A stretch of 64,000 nucleotides of DNA. It comes from Clostridium disporicum (GTDB lineage: Bacteria; Bacillota; Clostridia; Clostridiales; Clostridiaceae). The stretch spans positions 1 through 64,000 of the forward strand of contig NZ_CYZX01000002.1 in NCBI RefSeq assembly GCF_001405015.1, written 5' to 3'. Of the stretch, positions 1 to 8,793 are shown piece after piece. Under the pieces are notes generated by a model. It was not told where the DNA came from. It saw only the letters and a list, made by a program, of their open reading frames with translations, and did not search any database. Made by a program: the position numbers and the translations under genes. Within the stretch, counting starts at the first letter, position 1. Each line of letters begins with the position of its first letter.

Positions 1-12
1 CCTTTCCCATAA

Positions 13-69
13 TGGACACATCCTTTCTTAACTAAATATTATTTTACTTAGTTCGATTTAATGTGTCCA
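13..69. repeat. Inverted repeat with nested hairpin, possible mobile-element remnant
   Basis: The 9-base arms TGGACACAT (13-21) and ATGTGTCCA (61-69) are perfect inverted repeats. They enclose a second, shorter inverted pair, ACTAA (31-35) and TTAGT (48-52). No coding region is present in bases 1-204. The arrangement could be a decayed element end, a small palindromic repeat or an RNA hairpin. The window edge cuts the context, so the identity is open. Confidence 0.35.
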
Positions 70-162
70 CTACTTTATACTAACACCAATATTGATATAT
101 TTATATTATCAGAACGTATGTTTATCTGCAAGGGGTGGTATTGTGTAATAAAAGGAAAATAT

Positions 163-198
163 AAAAAATACAACCACAAATATTAAAATGTGGTTGTA
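163..198 (-). terminator. Intrinsic terminator of the Ca2+ ATPase gene
   Basis: Read on the minus strand, TACAACCACA (198-189) pairs with TGTGGTTGTA (178-169) and is followed by a run of six T (168-163). It lies just past the stop codon of the leftward ATPase gene. Confidence 0.85.
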
Positions 199-204
199 AT
201 ATTA

Positions 205-2817
205 TTAATAAGTAGTTTTTCTAAAAAACTTTGATATTTCAAAAAAGGTAAATGGTATTATGGATAGCAAGGATACAAAAAGCCAATCTTTTAATGTTAA
301 AGAGAAAACACTAAATATTTTAGCAATTGGTGGGATAGAAACTATAGATATCTGAAGAATGATACCTATTAAAACAGCTCCTAGCAATTTTTTGTTTTTA
401 AATAGACCAATTTTGAAAACAGATACTTTCTCACTTCTCATAGCTAAAGAGAGTATAAGTTGCGAACCGCTTAAGACCACAAATGACATAGTTTGAGCAT
501 GAACTAAAGAGTTAGGATATAGATATTCACCTACTTTAAAAGCAAATAAAGTTGTAAAGCCTATTATTACTCCTAGTAATATTAAAGTTGTTGCAGTACC
601 GTTAGAAAATAGATTGTCTTTAGGGTTACGAGGCTTTTCTAACATAACATTAGGATCTTTAGGGTCTACTCCAAGTGCTAAAGCAGGTAAACTATCAGTT
701 ATAAGATTTATCCATAATATATGGATAGGTAATAGAGGAGAAGGCCAATTAAGAAGTATAGCAACGAATAAAGTTAGTACTTCTCCTAAATTACTACTAA
801 GTAAAAATACTATAGATTTTTTTATATTGTTAAATATATTTCTACCTTCTTCTATTGCTTTTACAATAGTTGAAAAATTATCATCAGTAAGAATCATATC
901 TGCAGCACCTTTTGCAACATCAGTTCCTGTAACTCCCATGGCTACACCTATATCAGCAAATTTTAGTGAAGGAGCATCATTTACGCCATCACCCGTCATA
1001 GAAACAATATTACCATGAGATTTTAAAGCTTTAACAATTTTTACTTTATGCTCAGGAGAAACTCTTGCAAAAATATTATAATTATTAACAATTTTATTAA
1101 ATTCATCTTGTGAGTAAGAATCTATTTCACTTCCTGATAAAGCTTCAGAAATATCACTTGCTATGCCAAGCTCGCTACCTATGGCAAAAGCTGTATTTTT
1201 ATGATCACCAGTTATCATAACAGTTCTAATTCCTGCCTTTTTGCTTATGGCTATTGAATTTTTAACTTCACTTCTTGGTGGATCAATCATGCCCATAAAA
1301 CCTATAAAAACTAGGTCAGATTCTATTGGAATATTTTCATAAGGACCATCTATATCTTTATAAGCAAGGGCTAAAACTCTTAAGGCTGAATCAGACATTT
1401 TGTCTGAAACATTTAATATATAGTTTTTATCTTCATCACTTAGAGGTACTATCTCGTTATCTACTAATTTTTTTGTTGAGATTTTAAGGATATTATCTAT
1501 AGCACCCTTAGTAAATACTCTATATTTATTTTGGTATAAGTGTACTGTGCTCATTAGTTTACGGTCAGAATCAAAAGGGATTTCATATACTCTTTTATGA
1601 GTAGTATTTAAAGTGTCTTTTAGAAGATTGAAAGTATTGCCTATATCTATTAAAGCTATTTCTGTAGGATCTCCACTTTTAGAATCATTTGTTGAAGTTG
1701 CATCATTACATAAGACCATTCCTTCAATTAAAAGTTTATTTTCAATTTGATTAATATCTAATTTATCAATATCGATTATAGAATTATTTACAAAAGCCTT
1801 TTTAACAGTCATTTTATTTAGAGTTAATGTGCCGGTTTTATCGGAACATATAATATTTACTGAACCAAGAGTTTCAACAGCGGGTAATTTTCTTATTATT
1901 GCATTTTCTTTACTCATTCTTTGTACACCAAGGGCAAGAACTATAGCAACAGTAGCAGGTAGACCTTCTGGTATAGCTGCAACAGCTAAACTTATAGATG
2001 TCATGAACATTTGAAGAAAATTTCGACCTTGTAACATTGATATTATAAACATTAATATAGAGATAGATACTGCCCCTATACCTAGAATTTTACCTAGATG
2101 AGCTAAGTTTTTTTGAAGAGGCGTAATATTTTCATTTTCGCTATCAAGCATTTTAGCAATTTTACCTATTTCAGTGTTCATACCTGTAGATACTACAATA
2201 CCAGTTCCTCTACCATAGGTAGCCAAGGTTGACATAAAAGCCATATTAACTTTATCTCCTATTGCAGTATCATCATGAGATAAAACTATAGTTGAATCTT
2301 TTTCAGCAGGCAATGATTCACCAGTAAAAGCAGATTCATCTATTTTCAGATTGATAGATTCTATTAATCGTAAATCAGCAGGAATGTATCTACCAGCGTC
2401 TATTATAACTAGGTCACCTACTACAACATCTTCAGAAGGAATCTCAAGTATTACCCCATCTCTTTTTACAATAGCTTTAGGTGTTGATAAAGATTTTAAA
2501 GCTTCTAAAGCTTTTTCAGCTTTATTTTCTTGAATAACTCCTATAGTGGCATTTAAAAGAATAACTATAACAATGATTATAGAATCACTTATTTCTCCTA
2601 GAAAAGCTGATATAAGAGCAGCTGCAATAAGTATATATATCATCACATCATTAATTTGTGAAAGAAATAGTTCTAGAAGCGTTTTTTTCTTTTTTGTAAT
2701 TAGTTTGTTTTTACCATTTTTTAAGAGAATTTCTTCTGCAGTTTTAGAAGAAAGGCCATTTGTTATATCTGCATTAAGCATAGATATAACTTTATCGATA
2801 GGCTCATTAGAATACAT
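205..2817 (-). CDS. Calcium-translocating P-type ATPase (type IIA/PMCA-like)
   Basis: This is an ATP-driven cation pump, probably exporting Ca2+ across the plasma membrane. The 870-residue protein shows the P-type hallmarks in order: actuator motif TGES near residue 165, PEGLP in TM4 near 283, the phosphorylation loop DKTGT with Asp near 326, hinge TGDGVNDAPS, and NLITDSLPALALG in TM6. PEGLP and the NLITD segment are typical of Ca2+ rather than heavy-metal pumps. A longer frame opens with GTG inside the AGAGGTG ribosome binding site; the ATG ending at 2817, six bases after it, is the better start. The gene is monocistronic, transcribed away from the ABC exporter, and ends in its own terminator. 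The ion specificity is inferred from family motifs. Confidence 0.93.
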   Translation of the reverse strand: MYSNEPIDKVISMLNADITNGLSSKTAEEILLKNGKNKLITKKKKTLLELFLSQINDVMIYILIAAALISAFLGEISDSIIIVIVILLNATIGVIQENKAEKALEALKSLSTPKAIVKRDGVILEIPSEDVVVGDLVIIDAGRYIPADLRLIESINLKIDESAFTGESLPAEKDSTIVLSHDDTAIGDKVNMAFMSTLATYGRGTGIVVSTGMNTEIGKIAKMLDSENENITPLQKNLAHLGKILGIGAVSISILMFIISMLQGRNFLQMFMTSISLAVAAIPEGLPATVAIVLALGVQRMSKENAIIRKLPAVETLGSVNIICSDKTGTLTLNKMTVKKAFVNNSIIDIDKLDINQIENKLLIEGMVLCNDATSTNDSKSGDPTEIALIDIGNTFNLLKDTLNTTHKRVYEIPFDSDRKLMSTVHLYQNKYRVFTKGAIDNILKISTKKLVDNEIVPLSDEDKNYILNVSDKMSDSALRVLALAYKDIDGPYENIPIESDLVFIGFMGMIDPPRSEVKNSIAISKKAGIRTVMITGDHKNTAFAIGSELGIASDISEALSGSEIDSYSQDEFNKIVNNYNIFARVSPEHKVKIVKALKSHGNIVSMTGDGVNDAPSLKFADIGVAMGVTGTDVAKGAADMILTDDNFSTIVKAIEEGRNIFNNIKKSIVFLLSSNLGEVLTLFVAILLNWPSPLLPIHILWINLITDSLPALALGVDPKDPNVMLEKPRNPKDNLFSNGTATTLILLGVIIGFTTLFAFKVGEYLYPNSLVHAQTMSFVVLSGSQLILSLAMRSEKVSVFKIGLFKNKKLLGAVLIGIILQISIVSIPPIAKIFSVFSLTLKDWLFVSLLSIIPFTFFEISKFFRKTTY

Positions 2818-2925
2818 ATTTATCACCTCTAATAATTAATAAAAAGTTTTATATAAATATGTTATTAAAAGAAATTAATAATAATGACTTTAAAGGGAAC
2901 TATTGATAGAAATGATTTTCGTATA

Positions 2926-2954
2926 TTGTTATAAAAAGCAAAAATATGTATAAT
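2926..2954 (+). promoter_or_regulatory. Sigma-A-type promoter for the ABC exporter
   Basis: TTGTTA (2926-2931) and TATAAT (2949-2954) are separated by 17 bases, about 40 bases before the start codon. Confidence 0.6.
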
Positions 2955-2994
2955 GTTTAATTAAGATATAAATTATCGGTAGAGGGGGAGTTTG

Positions 2995-4704
2995 ATGATA
3001 AAAAAATTTATATCATATTACAAACCATATAAAAAACTATTTTATTTAGATTTAATTGTAGCAGCCATAGCATCAGGTGTTGATTTATTTTATCCTATGA
3101 TGACTAGAAAACTAGTAAATGAAGCTGTTCCTAATAGAGATATTAGAACTATTGGAGTTTTTGCAATTACTCTTTTAATTATTTATTTAATAAAAGCAGC
3201 TTGTGGTTACTTTATGAATTACTATGGACATGTTGTTGGGGTTAGAATGCAAGCTGATATGAGAAAGGATATGTTTGATCATCTTCAGAAGTTACCTAAT
3301 TCATATTTTGATAATAATAAAACTGGTGATTTAATGAGTAGAATGATAAATGATCTTATGGAAGTATCGGAGCTTGCGCATCATGGACCAGAAGATATAT
3401 TTATATCTGTAGTAATGCTTATAGGATCATTTATAGTTTTAAGTACAATAAACTTTCCACTTACATTAATAATCTTTGCATTTGTTCCATTTATAGTTAT
3501 GTTTACTTGGAAACAAAGAACAAGAATGAATAATGCTTTTATGGAAACACGAGTGGAAACATCAGAAGTTAATTCAAATTTGGAAAATTCAATTTCAGGA
3601 ATAAGAATTTCGAAATCATATGTATCACATAATTATGAAAAGAAGAAATTTAACAAAGGAAATGAAAAATTTAAAGCTGCGAGAGAAAGAGCATATAAAG
3701 TAATGGCTGAATATTTTGCAGGAGTTAATTTTGGAATAGACTTTTTAGATTACGTTGTATTAATATCAGGAGGAATATTTACATTTTATAATATTATAGA
3801 TATAGGAGACTTTCTTGCTTATATGCTTTATATTAAGCTATTTACTCAGCCTATTAAAAAGCTAGTAAATTTTATGGAGCAATATCAAAGTGGTATGACT
3901 GGATTTAAGAGATTTATTAAAATAATAGAAGAAGATATAGAAAAAGAAAGTGATACTGCAATTGAAATTAAGGATATCAAAGGAGAAATAGAATTCAGTA
4001 ATGTTAATTTTAGTTACGAAGATAATAAAATATTAGAAGATGTATCTTTAAAAATTGAAAAGGGAAAAATGTTAGCACTTGTTGGCCCATCAGGTGGAGG
4101 AAAATCTACTTTTTGTAATTTAATACCTAGGTTTTATGATGTAGATAGTGGAGATATAAAAATTGATGGTATAAGCATTTATGATATAACTTTATCATCT
4201 TTAAGAAATAATATAGGTGTAGTACAACAAGAAGTATTTTTATTTACTGGAACTATTAAAGAAAATATTAAATATGGAAAGCAAGATGCAACAGATGCTG
4301 AAATTATAGAGGCAGCTAAAAAGGCTAATATTCATGATTATATAATTGGCTTGAAGGATGGCTATAATACGTTTATAGGTGAGAGAGGTGTTAAACTATC
4401 TGGAGGACAAAAGCAAAGAATATCTATTGCAAGAGTATTTCTTAAGAATCCACCAATCTTAATATTAGATGAAGCAACTTCTGCGTTAGATAATACTACT
4501 GAGTATTTAATACAAAAATCTTTAGAGGAACTTTGCAAGGGAAGAACAACAATAGTAGTAGCTCACAGATTATCTACAATTAAAAATGCTGATGAAATTA
4601 TAGTATTAACAGAGAATGGCATAGAAGAAAAAGGTAGTCATGCAGAGTTAATAAGGAAAAGTGGAATTTATGCAGAGTTAAATAGATATGCTGTTGTTAG
4701 CTAA
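2995..4704 (+). CDS. ABC exporter half-transporter (fused membrane and ATPase domains)
   Basis: This is a 569-residue type IV ABC exporter half, expected to work as a homodimer or with a partner not in this window. The N-terminal half (roughly residues 1-300) has about six membrane segments. The C-terminal ATPase has Walker A GPSGGGKST, signature LSGGQKQR, Walker B ILILDEATSALD and the switch histidine in VVAHRLST. The family exports lipids, peptides or drugs, and the sequence does not say which. An in-frame TTG precedes the ATG at 2995; the ATG has the AGAGGGGGAG site just upstream and is preferred. It is a single gene with its own promoter. Symbol withheld because the subfamily cannot be fixed by eye. 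Confidence 0.9.
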   Translation: MIKKFISYYKPYKKLFYLDLIVAAIASGVDLFYPMMTRKLVNEAVPNRDIRTIGVFAITLLIIYLIKAACGYFMNYYGHVVGVRMQADMRKDMFDHLQKLPNSYFDNNKTGDLMSRMINDLMEVSELAHHGPEDIFISVVMLIGSFIVLSTINFPLTLIIFAFVPFIVMFTWKQRTRMNNAFMETRVETSEVNSNLENSISGIRISKSYVSHNYEKKKFNKGNEKFKAARERAYKVMAEYFAGVNFGIDFLDYVVLISGGIFTFYNIIDIGDFLAYMLYIKLFTQPIKKLVNFMEQYQSGMTGFKRFIKIIEEDIEKESDTAIEIKDIKGEIEFSNVNFSYEDNKILEDVSLKIEKGKMLALVGPSGGGKSTFCNLIPRFYDVDSGDIKIDGISIYDITLSSLRNNIGVVQQEVFLFTGTIKENIKYGKQDATDAEIIEAAKKANIHDYIIGLKDGYNTFIGERGVKLSGGQKQRISIARVFLKNPPILILDEATSALDNTTEYLIQKSLEELCKGRTTIVVAHRLSTIKNADEIIVLTENGIEEKGSHAELIRKSGIYAELNRYAVVS

Positions 4705-4779
4705 TAGTTATCTGGTAGAAGTTAATATAAAATAGTTGATAGTGGGACAAAATAAGGATGTTAATATATTAAGTTCGTA

Positions 4780-4808
4780 TTGACTAAAAATATCTAAAAG
4801 AGTAAAAT
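4780..4808 (+). promoter_or_regulatory. Sigma-A promoter of the thioredoxin operon
   Basis: TTGACT (4780-4785), a 17-base spacer and TAAAAT (4803-4808) form a near-consensus promoter. Transcription should start near 4815, just ahead of the C/G-rich operator. Confidence 0.75.
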
Positions 4809-4820
4809 GAACTTAAACAA

Positions 4821-4838
4821 TATACCCCGTGGGGGTAC
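4821..4838. promoter_or_regulatory. CsoR/CstR-family-like operator
   Basis: TACCCC (4823-4828), three bases, GGGGTA (4832-4837) is a perfect inverted repeat standing out in AT-rich DNA. It resembles operators of the CsoR/RcnR/CstR repressor family (copper- or persulfide-sensing), such as the copZA operator of Bacillus subtilis. It lies just downstream of the predicted start site, where a bound repressor would block transcription. No csoR-type gene is in the window. Confidence 0.6.
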
Positions 4839-4854
4839 ACTAGGAGGAAATATT

Positions 4855-5169
4855 ATGGTTAAACATGTACAAGAAAATGAATTCTCAGCAGAGGTTTTAA
4901 ATTTTGATGGAGTTTCAGTAGTAGATTTCTGGGCTTCATGGTGTGGTCCTTGTAAGATGATTGCTCCAATATTTGAAGAGGTTGCTGGAGAAATAACTAA
5001 TGCTAAATTTGTAAAGGTTAATGTAGATGAGAATCCAAATTTAGCGAATCAATTTAGAATAGCTAGTATTCCAACTATTTTAATTATGAAAAATGGTGCA
5101 CCAGTAGATACTTTAGTTGGTTTTATGCCTAAACCACAATTAAAGGATGCTATTGCTAAGCACGTATAG
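4855..5169 (+). CDS. trxA: Thioredoxin
   Basis: This is a 104-residue thioredoxin, a cytoplasmic protein-disulfide reductant. The active site WASWCGPCK places the redox cysteines at residues 30 and 33, and the cis-proline is in ASIPTILI. The frame opens upstream at 4807, but that ATG overlaps the -10 element and the extra residues would translate the operator and the Shine-Dalgarno. The ATG at 4855 sits seven bases after AGGAGG and gives a normal thioredoxin N-terminus. The gene is followed after 14 bases by a reductase, which is presumably its electron donor. Confidence 0.95.
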   Translation: MVKHVQENEFSAEVLNFDGVSVVDFWASWCGPCKMIAPIFEEVAGEITNAKFVKVNVDENPNLANQFRIASIPTILIMKNGAPVDTLVGFMPKPQLKDAIAKHV

Positions 5170-5183
5170 GAAGCGTGATATAG

Positions 5184-6047
5184 GTGGAGAGATATGATAT
5201 TGCTATAGTAGGAAGTGGCCCAGCTGGGTTATCCGCTGCATTAAATGCAAAAATTCGTAATAAGAAGTTTATTATCTTTGGAAATAAGAATTTAACTAAT
5301 AAGTTAGTTAAAGCTCCTAAAGTAAATAATTACCTAGGGTTTTATGGCATGAATGGTGAAGAGATTAAAAATAAATTTCAAGAACATTTAGATGCTATGA
5401 ATATAAATATAACATATGAGAGAGTAAATAATATTTATGCTATGGGTGATTATTTTGCTTTAATGGTAAATGAAAAAATGTATGAGGCGAAAACCTTGAT
5501 TTTAGCTACAGGTATGGAATACACAAAAGCTATAAAGGGTGAACTTGAATTTTTAGGTAGAGGTGTAGGATATTGTGCTACTTGTGATGCACCTCTTTAT
5601 AAAAATAAAGTTGTTACAATAATAGGATATAATAAAGAGGCTGAAGAAGAGGCTAGATATGTTAGTGAGCTTGCAAGTAAGCTTTATTATGTTCCTATGT
5701 ATAAAGGTGAATATGAATTAAATGATAGTATTGAAGTTATTCATGATAAACCTGTTGAAATAAGTGGAGAGTTAAAAGTTAATAAACTTAAATTAGAAAA
5801 TGCTGAATTAGAAACTGATGCAGTATTTGTCTTAAAAGATACTATTTCACCTGGGCAACTAGTTCCAGGATTAGAAATTGAAGATGGACATATAAAAGTT
5901 GATAGAGAAATGAAAACTAATATAGAAGGTTGCTTTGCTGCCGGAGATTGTGTTGGAAAGCCATATCAATATATTAAGTCAGCTGGAGAAGGTAATATAG
6001 CAGCGTTGAGTGCAGTTAAGCATTTAGATAATTTAAAGGTTAAGTAA
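5184..6047 (+). CDS. Thioredoxin reductase-like flavoenzyme, probably ferredoxin-dependent (FFTR type)
   Basis: This is a 287-residue FAD enzyme of the low-molecular-weight thioredoxin reductase fold. FAD is bound by GSGPAG near residue 10 and by the AAGDCVG motif near the C-terminus. The redox pair CATC is at residues 131-134. The region that in NADPH enzymes reads GGGDSA and HRRxxxR here reads GYNKEA (148-153) and PMYKGE, so both NADPH-binding motifs are lost. That matches the ferredoxin-linked, pyridine-nucleotide-independent thioredoxin reductases described from Clostridium. The start is GTG at 5184 with AGGAAG 12 bases upstream; translation is probably coupled to trxA. Alternative: an ordinary TrxB with a diverged nucleotide site. 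Confidence 0.85.
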   Translation: MERYDIAIVGSGPAGLSAALNAKIRNKKFIIFGNKNLTNKLVKAPKVNNYLGFYGMNGEEIKNKFQEHLDAMNINITYERVNNIYAMGDYFALMVNEKMYEAKTLILATGMEYTKAIKGELEFLGRGVGYCATCDAPLYKNKVVTIIGYNKEAEEEARYVSELASKLYYVPMYKGEYELNDSIEVIHDKPVEISGELKVNKLKLENAELETDAVFVLKDTISPGQLVPGLEIEDGHIKVDREMKTNIEGCFAAGDCVGKPYQYIKSAGEGNIAALSAVKHLDNLKVK

Positions 6048-6085
6048 AAAAAAAGGAAACTACACAAAGTAGTTTCCTTTTTTTT
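6047..6085 (+). terminator. Intrinsic terminator of the thioredoxin operon
   Basis: GGAAACTAC (6055-6063) pairs with GTAGTTTCC (6069-6077), flanked by eight A and eight T, so it can work in both directions. Confidence 0.92.
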
Positions 6086-6138
6086 ACTTATATATTTTGA
6101 TATAATTATTATGACTAAGTGTTTAAGGGGTATTATTT

Positions 6139-8052
6139 ATGAGTACAGAATTATATAGTAATTTAGAAAATCATTGGAATAAAAATGGTCATAAACCTTA
6201 TAAAAAGCAGAATATTAATATAGCAGGCAAAGATGAATGTGATAGGATCTACAGCAATGATTATTATACTGAAAATATACAGTCTGAAATTGCAGATGCA
6301 TTATTGGAATTAATTATTGATTATAGAGATGATATAGAGCCAATATTAAACTATATAACAAGATATAAGTTACTTGACTTCTATGATAAGTTTTTATCAA
6401 AGTTAGATATATTAATTAAAGAGGGAATTGTTGTAAAAGATGAATTGCATAATTTGGCTATTTCTTTTGTAAAAAGATATGATGACTTTGAGGTAATAAA
6501 GTTAGGGTTATTGATGTTAAGATTTGGTTCTAATGAAGAAGGGTTAAATATATTAAAGATTTTTTCTAATCATAATGATTTTATTTTTTATTCTATAGAA
6601 GGAATAAAGGGATATGAAAAATGTAATTCTATAATTTTTGAGATTGCAAAAAGATCTACTGGGTATGGACGAGTTATATCATTGTCTAAAATTGAGCCAA
6701 TAGCTTTAGAAATAAAAAAATGGATAGTAGGAGACGCTGTAAACAATATATTTTTACAAGAGTTTTTAGTTGCTATTTCATTTAATAAGATTGATTATGT
6801 TCAATACTTTAGTGAAGAAGAAAAAACAAATAAAATGTTTAAAATTTTAACTAGAAATTTATCTTTACTTTATGAACTTAGAGAAAGTTTTGTAAATAGT
6901 ATCTCTTTTGAACTAATTGATATTTATTGTGGTTGGTTTAAAAAATATAAATGTTCATTTGATAGTTTGTATGTTATGTGTGCATTATTTTCACTATTCT
7001 ATAAGGTTGATGGTGAGAGTAGCTTAATTGATAAATTAGAATTATCAAAAGAAGAAGAGGAGTTTATAGATTATGAAATAGAAAATTTTATAAAGAGTGA
7101 TTATACTGATATTTTAAAAAAATGTATTAAATTAAAGAGTGCTGAAATAAGTAAAATTATTGATGTAGCCATGGCTTTGGATGTTTATTTAACTTTTGAT
7201 GAATTAATAAGTACGCTTAAAGATAATCCTCTTGATATTTCAATATATAATTATGTTATGAACTGTGGAAGTGATAAAGATAGAAGTGATTTAATTGAGT
7301 TTGCTTTAGATAAAATAAATTTTGATAAAATAATTAACACAAATGAACTCATAAACGATGAAGATTTTGATGAAGAGTATATAGAAGATTATTGTTTTTT
7401 ATTGATAATAGTTTGTATGGATAGAAATTATAAGGACTTTTTAAAGTTAAATTTATTAGCTCTTAAATCAAGATATATAAAAACAAAAATAGAAGCCTTA
7501 AATAATTTAAAAAGTATTAAAGATAGATTAGATGACGAAGCTATTAAAGAGATTAAGTTAACGTATGAAAAAGAAATTGATAGTTATCAGAAGAAAAACT
7601 TGAGATCACTATTATTGTTGTTAGACGAAGAAACTATAAATAATGAGAAAGAGAATTTAGATAAGTATAGAGTGAAAATTCATGTAAAAGATATATACTT
7701 AACTAATATATGGGTTGAAAAAACAGAAAATATAGAAATTATAAAGTTAAGAAGAGAATTGTATGAAGAGGACATTGTGTATTTAAAAGTTGATAAAAAT
7801 AATGATACAGGTGACAAAATATCAATTTTTAATAATGATGGTTATTTTATTGGTTATATAAAAAGTAAAGAAAATATTGTTTTGAAAAATCTTATGGATT
7901 GGGGTAAAATAATATACGGCAAAATTGCAAATATAAGTGAAGATTATAAAGAAATAGAATTGGCGCTTTATTTAAGTTATGAAGATGTTATAAAAGAAGT
8001 TTCTAACGCTTTTAATATGGTTATTAGAAATCCTAATGGATACTTGAATTAA
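6139..8052 (+). CDS. Uncharacterised 637-residue protein, helical N-terminus and HIRAN-like C-terminus
   Basis: I do not recognise the family as a whole. The protein is soluble, rich in Lys, Glu, Asp and Ile, with no signal peptide or membrane segment. Residues about 30-510 look all-helical with weak repeat character, resembling TPR or HEAT scaffolds. From about residue 535 the pattern changes to beta-rich: L-R-E, then a charged stretch, ISIFNNDGYFIGYI, then NLMDWGKIIYGKIANI and IELALYL. That order recalls the HIRAN domain, which binds DNA ends and is often fused to helicases, although no helicase motif is present. This is an inference from pattern only. The gene stands alone between the thioredoxin terminator and the deoxynucleoside kinase. 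Confidence 0.7.
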   Translation: MSTELYSNLENHWNKNGHKPYKKQNINIAGKDECDRIYSNDYYTENIQSEIADALLELIIDYRDDIEPILNYITRYKLLDFYDKFLSKLDILIKEGIVVKDELHNLAISFVKRYDDFEVIKLGLLMLRFGSNEEGLNILKIFSNHNDFIFYSIEGIKGYEKCNSIIFEIAKRSTGYGRVISLSKIEPIALEIKKWIVGDAVNNIFLQEFLVAISFNKIDYVQYFSEEEKTNKMFKILTRNLSLLYELRESFVNSISFELIDIYCGWFKKYKCSFDSLYVMCALFSLFYKVDGESSLIDKLELSKEEEEFIDYEIENFIKSDYTDILKKCIKLKSAEISKIIDVAMALDVYLTFDELISTLKDNPLDISIYNYVMNCGSDKDRSDLIEFALDKINFDKIINTNELINDEDFDEEYIEDYCFLLIIVCMDRNYKDFLKLNLLALKSRYIKTKIEALNNLKSIKDRLDDEAIKEIKLTYEKEIDSYQKKNLRSLLLLLDEETINNEKENLDKYRVKIHVKDIYLTNIWVEKTENIEIIKLRRELYEEDIVYLKVDKNNDTGDKISIFNNDGYFIGYIKSKENIVLKNLMDWGKIIYGKIANISEDYKEIELALYLSYEDVIKEVSNAFNMVIRNPNGYLN

Positions 8053-8103
8053 TAATTTGAATAATAAGTATAATCAGCACAAAAGATGAAGGATAGGTGA
8101 AAT

Positions 8104-8754
8104 ATGGTGATAGTAGTAGGTGGAATGATAGGGCTTGGGAAAAGTTCTGTAGCAGAAATATTAGGGGAACATTTTAAATCAGAGGTATTTTATGAAAGTG
8201 TAGATGATAATCCGATTTTACCACTATTTTATAGTGAAACAGAGGAAGAAATAGCAAAAAAAAGATATCCATTTTTATTACAATTATATTTTTTAAATAC
8301 AAGATTTAAGAGCATAAAGGATGCACTTCATTATGATAATAATGTTCTTGATAGATCAATTTATGAAGATTGGTATTTTGCAAAGAAAAATATGGAGTTA
8401 GGAAGAATATCAGAATTAGAAATGAATATATACGAAGGTTTATTAAATAACATGATGAGTGAGTTAGAAGAACTTCCTAAGAAGGCTCCAGATATTATGG
8501 TATATTTAAAAGGTTCATTTGAAACTGTAATGAAAAGAATAAATTTAAGAGGAAGAGATTTTGAAATTGATGATAGCTTAAGAGATTATTATCATTTTTT
8601 ATGGGAGGATTATGATAATTGGATAAATAATTATTATAATGCGTCAGAAGTTGTGGTAATTGATATGGACAATTTAGACGTGGTTAATAATGAAGATGAT
8701 AAAGAAATACTTATAAAATTAGTAGAAGAAAAGTTAAGAGAAGTAAGAGGATAA
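8104..8754 (+). CDS. Deoxynucleoside kinase (dAK/dGK family)
   Basis: This 216-residue enzyme phosphorylates deoxynucleosides for the dNTP salvage pathway. It has the P-loop GGMIGLGKSS at residues 6-15, the DRS motif at 83-85, an ESVDDNP segment that contributes to substrate binding near residue 31, and the arginine-rich lid RINLRGRDFE. Length and motifs fit the Firmicute deoxyadenosine/deoxyguanosine kinases. Which base is preferred cannot be told from the sequence. It follows the unknown 637-residue gene by about 50 bases and precedes a small membrane-anchored protein by about 40. Confidence 0.9.
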   Translation: MVIVVGGMIGLGKSSVAEILGEHFKSEVFYESVDDNPILPLFYSETEEEIAKKRYPFLLQLYFLNTRFKSIKDALHYDNNVLDRSIYEDWYFAKKNMELGRISELEMNIYEGLLNNMMSELEELPKKAPDIMVYLKGSFETVMKRINLRGRDFEIDDSLRDYYHFLWEDYDNWINNYYNASEVVVIDMDNLDVVNNEDDKEILIKLVEEKLREVRG

Positions 8755-8793
8755 TAAAAGGTATAAGAGTATTAGAGAGTGAGATGTGAGGGG

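Noticed and set aside
614..1018. Plus-strand open frame of 134 codons opposite the Ca2+ ATPase
   Set aside because: It is antisense to a clear gene, has no ribosome site and resembles no protein. It results from codon bias of the real gene.
4807..4854. Upstream ATG extending thioredoxin by 16 residues
   Set aside because: It overlaps the -10 element and would translate through the operator and Shine-Dalgarno; the transcript should not contain it.
8779..8793. GTG start extending the small membrane-anchored protein by five residues
   Set aside because: Weaker ribosome site, and the basic-hydrophobic anchor begins naturally at the ATG 8794; the choice is not certain.
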